Assembly: GCF_014672695.1 (NCBI RefSeq)
Contig: NZ_CP053923.1
Coordinates: forward strand, 3,546,071 to 3,554,570
Origin: Defluviicoccus vanus
Lineage (GTDB): Bacteria; Pseudomonadota; Alphaproteobacteria; Rhodospirillales; Defluviicoccaceae
Direction: 5' to 3'
Length of the DNA: 8,500 nt
Every line of letters begins with the position of its first letter. Position 1 is the first letter of the stretch. Made by a program: the position numbers and the translations under genes. Below the pieces are notes generated by a model. That model was given only the letters and a program-made list of their open reading frames with translations, did not search any database and was not told where the DNA came from. Shown piece by piece: positions 6,011-8,500 of the stretch.

Positions 6011-6572
6011 AGCAGCGCGAGGCGTGGTTCGACGGCCAGATCGACCTGGCCCCGGAGCGCCTCGTGTTCATCGACGAGACCTGGGCGAAGACCAACATGG
6101 GCCGTACCTACGGCCGCGCGCCCCGCGGCGAGCGGCTGCGCATGGGCTTCCCCATGGCCACTGGAAGACCACGACCTTCGTCGGCGCCCTGACCATGCGC
6201 GGCATGATCGCCCCCTTCGTGCTCACCGGAGCGATCAACCGCGACGCCTTCGATGCCTATGTCGAGAAGGTGCTCGTCCCCGAGCTCCGCCCCGGCGACA
6301 TCGTGATCATGGACAACCTGTCCAGCCACAAGGGGCCGCGCACCGATGCGCTGATCAAGGACGCGGGCGCCAGCCTCCTCTTCCTGCCGCCCTACAGCCC
6401 CGACTTCAACCCCATTGAGAAGGCGTTCGCGAAGCTCAAGGCCCTGCTCCGCAAGGCCGCCGAGCGCACCGTCGAAGCCCTCTGGGCCGCCATCGGCCGC
6501 TTCGCCGACGACTTCACCCCAGCCGAGTGCGCAAACTACTTCAGCGCCTGCGGATACGATCCAGACTGGTAG
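5968..6572 (+). pseudogene. IS630-family transposase, catalytic DDE part, with a 1-base loss
   Basis: From 5968 the frame reads KTGHATEQDRPDILK, then LVFIDETWAKTN and RGERLRMGFP. At CCCC (6150-6153) one C appears to be missing: the family sequence FPHGHWKTTTF resumes only in the next frame, which then runs to the stop at 6570-6572. Catalytic residues are D of FIDETW (6073-6075), D of IMDNLSSHKG (6312-6314) and E of DFNPIEKAF (6417-6419). The last two are separated by 34 residues, as expected for IS630/Tc1-type DDE enzymes. No start codon in the early frame suits independent translation, so it depends on slippage at the A-run. With the extra frameshift the full enzyme cannot be made unless the missing C is a sequence error. 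Confidence 0.85.
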
Positions 6573-6582
6573 GATTCCGCTC

Positions 6583-6603
6583 TAAAGCGAAGCGTGACCC
6601 GCC
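6583..6603 (+). repeat. Right half of the split REP palindrome
   Basis: After the IS630 end, TA is followed by AAGCGAAGCGT and the stem arm GACCCGCC (6596-6603). Joined to GGCGGGTC at 3314-3321 through one TA, it makes an 8-bp perfect stem with a 13-nt loop. The loop core AGCGAAGCGT matches 9 of 10 bases of the core in the inverted REP at 7295-7320. Confidence 0.8.
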
Positions 6604-6605
6604 GC

Positions 6606-7184
6606 ATGTATCGGCATATCGAAACCGAACCGGAGAAAAGAACCATCCCCGACTACCGACGCTACCGCGTGCCCGGTGGATGTTATTTCTTCACGGTCAG
6701 CCTGCTCGAACGGCGTGGCAACGACTTGCTGATACGACACATTGATTTATTGCGGAACGCGGTTCGTCTGGTGCGCCGGAGCCGACCGTTCACGATCGAT
6801 GCCTGGGTCGTGCTTCCCGATCATCTCCATTGCGTTTGGACCCTGCCGCCGGATGACGACGACTTCGCGACCCGCTGGCGCGTGATCAAGGCGGTGTTTG
6901 CCCGTAACCTGCCTCTTGGCGAGCGACGCTCGGACGCACGCCTGCGAAAGGCGGAGCGTGGCATCTGGCAACGCCGGTTTTGGGAACACGCGATCCGCGC
7001 CGATGAAGATTTCGCCGCGCATATCGACTATGTTCATTTCAATCCGGTCAAGCATGGCTACGTCCATGCACCCGCCGCGTGGCCGTATTCGACGTTCAAG
7101 TCCGCTGTCGGGCGCGGGTTGTCCCTGGAAAGCTGGCTCGGGGCGGGAGAACAGTCTTCGTCGGACAAGGATTGGGGCGAGTAA
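6606..7184 (+). CDS. REP-associated tyrosine transposase (RAYT, IS200/IS605-like Y1 HUH enzyme)
   Basis: The 192-residue protein is a typical RAYT: a single-stranded DNA nuclease related to IS200/IS605 TnpA that cleaves at REP hairpins and is thought to spread REP sequences. Family motifs are YRRYRVPGGCYFFTVSLLERR (17-37), WVVLPDHLHCVW (67-78) with the metal-binding pair H73 and H75, WQRRFWEH (121-128), and HIDYVHFNPVKHG (139-151) with the presumed catalytic Y142. All key residues are present and there is no frameshift. ATG 6606 is chosen because the upstream in-frame GTG (6594) lies inside the REP stem. The gene is flanked by inverted REPs, upstream (split, 3314-6603) and downstream (7295-7320). 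The IS630 insertion ends 22 bp before the start codon, so its native promoter is displaced about 3.3 kb and expression may be lost or driven by the insertion. Confidence 0.92.
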   Translation: MYRHIETEPEKRTIPDYRRYRVPGGCYFFTVSLLERRGNDLLIRHIDLLRNAVRLVRRSRPFTIDAWVVLPDHLHCVWTLPPDDDDFATRWRVIKAVFARNLPLGERRSDARLRKAERGIWQRRFWEHAIRADEDFAAHIDYVHFNPVKHGYVHAPAAWPYSTFKSAVGRGLSLESWLGAGEQSSSDKDWGE

Positions 7185-7190
7185 CGCATC

Positions 7191-7321
7191 CGGCGGGTCT
7201 ACGACAACTTAACCCGGGCTACGCGAGCTTTGTCGGGTGGATTAAGGCATCGCCCGTAAACCGCCGAATACCTTCGGCCAGGTAGGCCCCATGCGGCGGA
7301 TAACGCTACGCTAATCCGCCC
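7191..7321 (+). repeat. REP/BIME-like palindrome cluster downstream of the RAYT gene
   Basis: The clearest unit is GGCGGAT (7295-7301) with ATCCGCC (7314-7320) around a 12-nt loop AACGCTACGCTA; read on the minus strand its core is TAGCGTAGCGTT, the inverse orientation of the upstream REP. Other palindromic pieces are a remnant GGCGGGTCTA with CGGGT/ACCCG arms (7194-7216, 13-nt loop) and a hairpin GCCGAA-TACC-TTCGGC (7263-7278). CGGGTGGATTAAG (7234-7246) resembles half a REP stem. The cluster fills the whole gap between the RAYT and the convergent gene and may also serve as a terminator for both. Confidence 0.8.
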
Positions 7322-8500
7322 TGTGCAGGCAAGTTAACGGAGAGTATAAGTCGCTCATACCTTCCGTCATTGAGGGTTCAGGAGAAGCGATGCGCTTATT
7401 TATCAAATCTATTAATTTGGAAAATTCTTTCAATTCTTCTTTAGTATAGTCTATGTTAGAAATAAACTCTTCAAGATATTTACGCTTAAGCTCCTCCTTT
7501 GCGTTCTTCTTCTCCCTGCTCCCCAGCTCCATCACTAAATCTACTTCGCGACCGTTAACTGTGGCCAACACCCGCGCGGGTAATAGCCCTTCAATGCAAT
7601 CCTTGCCCGGTCGATTCACGCCAATTGGGACATAGTGCTGATTCTCCGTCAGGTTCAAACGCATAAGGGCATTTTTAAGGTCTGAATGCGCATCAAGATC
7701 GAAAGTGATGAAAACGTGATCGAATTGCCGAAGGAAGAACTGAAATAGAACAGTATTTTTGAGAGCGTCCTTGCCATTGTAAGGTATTATTTCGATGCTT
7801 TTGGAGAGTTGAGGGGTGCATAGCGAGGCGCTCTGCAAGTATTCAAAATACTGTGCATCCAAAATACCTTCTACGAGCAATACTCTTTCCTTATGCGATG
7901 AGAGAAGGGGCCGCCAGGCAGTAAACTCTTTAGCTGGGATACCGAGGTGCTCAGAAAACGGGGTCATCCAATCGTCGTCACTGGTATTCGCGAGAACAGT
8001 TTCGAAAGCTTTCTTCTTATGGATGCGTCTGCACAAGAGTAAATTCGCGGACGGGATCTCCTGATTGAGCATATATGGGCTGTGCGTCGTCACGATGATC
8101 TGTATTCCCAGCTCGGAGGCAACACCCCGAAGAATTTTTCCGAACTCCGACTGAGCGGAGGGGTGTAGAAAGCTTTCCGGCTCCTCGACAACAACAAAAG
8201 GCGTGATCTTTTCGTCAACTGATGTATTTTGACGAATTCTGCTGGCCTTTAGAACTGCCATAAAAATATTTGTTCGGTTTTGCGTACCACTGCCCCAGTC
8301 ATTCAGCGGGACTTCAACGTGTTCGTCTTTAAGATTGATCTTCAATGGCATGTGCCTAGATACATAACTTTCGGGAGGTGAAAATTCGATTTCAAACTTA
8401 TCACTGAGTTTGCCTAATATTGCTCCCAGGCCGGTTTTGTGTTCTTTGGCCAGCTGACTTATCGTTTGACGCACACTCTTCCCAGCATCGTCAAGGCGTT
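7311..8500 (-). CDS. OLD-family ATPase/TOPRIM nuclease (5' end outside window)
   Basis: The frame is open to the window edge; the GTG at 8474 is only a possible internal start, and Walker A must lie beyond 8500. Counting from that GTG, an ABC-type ATPase part shows the signature WGSGTQNR (60-67), Walker B FVVVEEPE (93-100) and the switch histidine TTHSPYML (129-136). A TOPRIM domain follows, with RVLLVEGILDAQYF (197-210, E202) and ITFDLDAHSD (256-265, D259 and D261), the acidic residues that bind metal for DNA cleavage. This order defines OLD-family (overcoming lysogenization defect) endonucleases, including GajA of Gabija. Many act in phage defence. No UvrD-like helicase gene follows downstream, so it is a stand-alone OLD type or its partner is upstream. 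Base composition is clearly more AT-rich than the rest of the window, suggesting transfer. The last residues and the TAG (7311-7313) are encoded by a REP, so the native C-terminus may be altered. Confidence 0.87.
   Translation of the reverse strand, partial: RLDDAGKSVRQTISQLAKEHKTGLGAILGKLSDKFEIEFSPPESYVSRHMPLKINLKDEHVEVPLNDWGSGTQNRTNIFMAVLKASRIRQNTSVDEKITPFVVVEEPESFLHPSAQSEFGKILRGVASELGIQIIVTTHSPYMLNQEIPSANLLLCRRIHKKKAFETVLANTSDDDWMTPFSEHLGIPAKEFTAWRPLLSSHKERVLLVEGILDAQYFEYLQSASLCTPQLSKSIEIIPYNGKDALKNTVLFQFFLRQFDHVFITFDLDAHSDLKNALMRLNLTENQHYVPIGVNRPGKDCIEGLLPARVLATVNGREVDLVMELGSREKKNAKEELKRKYLEEFISNIDYTKEELKEFSKLIDLINKRIASPEPSMTEGMSDLYSPLTCLHRAD

Larger units (their letters stand above)
3322..6584 (+). 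mobile_element. IS630-family element (interrupted by an IS91 element), with TA target duplication
   Basis: The ends GAGCGGA (3324-3330) and TCCGCTC (6576-6582) form a perfect 7-bp terminal inverted repeat; two bases further in, CC on the left (3333-3334) is matched by GG on the right (6572-6573). Each end is bordered by TA (3322-3323 and 6583-6584), the target duplication typical of IS630/Tc1-mariner elements. Joining the flanks through a single TA gives a perfect REP palindrome, which supports both boundaries. Without the nested IS91, only a few tens of bases remain at the left and about 1 kb at the right, which fits the normal size of the family. The transposase frames lie at 5624-6572. Confidence 0.8.

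Noticed and set aside
6594..6605. GTG start for the RAYT gene
   Set aside because: The GTG lies in the REP palindrome; the ATG at 6606, just after the stem, is more likely.
7311..8500. Gabija gajA
   Set aside because: The domain order fits GajA, but no gajB helicase follows and the 5' part is not visible; only the OLD family can be supported.

Overview
The window is high-GC bacterial chromosome with a sharp fall in GC after about position 7325. An outer-membrane-type protein, a stand-alone CitE-like lyase, a PdxY kinase and a REP/RAYT unit together suggest a proteobacterium, probably beta or gamma. The genus cannot be fixed from sequence alone.

Layout. Positions 1-831 hold the 3' end of a probable outer-membrane beta-barrel gene, closed by a strong hairpin terminator (873-904). 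It converges on a CitE/HpcH-type CoA-ester lyase (966-1838, minus), which is divergent from a PdxY-type pyridoxal kinase (1986-2837, plus). After pdxY comes a non-coding stretch of about 480 bp. It contains an unusual array of GTCGTC repeats (2993-3107) whose spacing follows the DNA helical turn, then an AT-rich patch and several small palindromes.

Positions 3311-7321 are a nest of mobile DNA. The ancestral unit was a REP palindrome, a REP-associated tyrosine transposase (RAYT, 6606-7184) and a downstream REP cluster (7191-7321). An IS630-family element inserted into a TA in the loop of the upstream REP; its ends are GAGCGGA/TCCGCTC and both are flanked by TA. An IS91-family element then inserted into the left end of that IS630; its right end abuts GTTC, the known IS91 target. 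The IS91 carries a tyrosine recombinase gene with an internal deletion and a transposase gene broken by one missing base. The IS630 transposase uses an A7G slippery run and also has one missing base further on. Removing both elements on paper restores a perfect 8-bp REP stem immediately before the RAYT start.

Positions 7311-8500 (minus) hold a low-GC gene, open at the window edge, for an OLD-family ATPase/TOPRIM nuclease, a class often found in anti-phage defence. Its last codons and stop lie inside the downstream REP. The metabolic genes on the left appear intact; the mobile genes, except the RAYT, look inactive or damaged.
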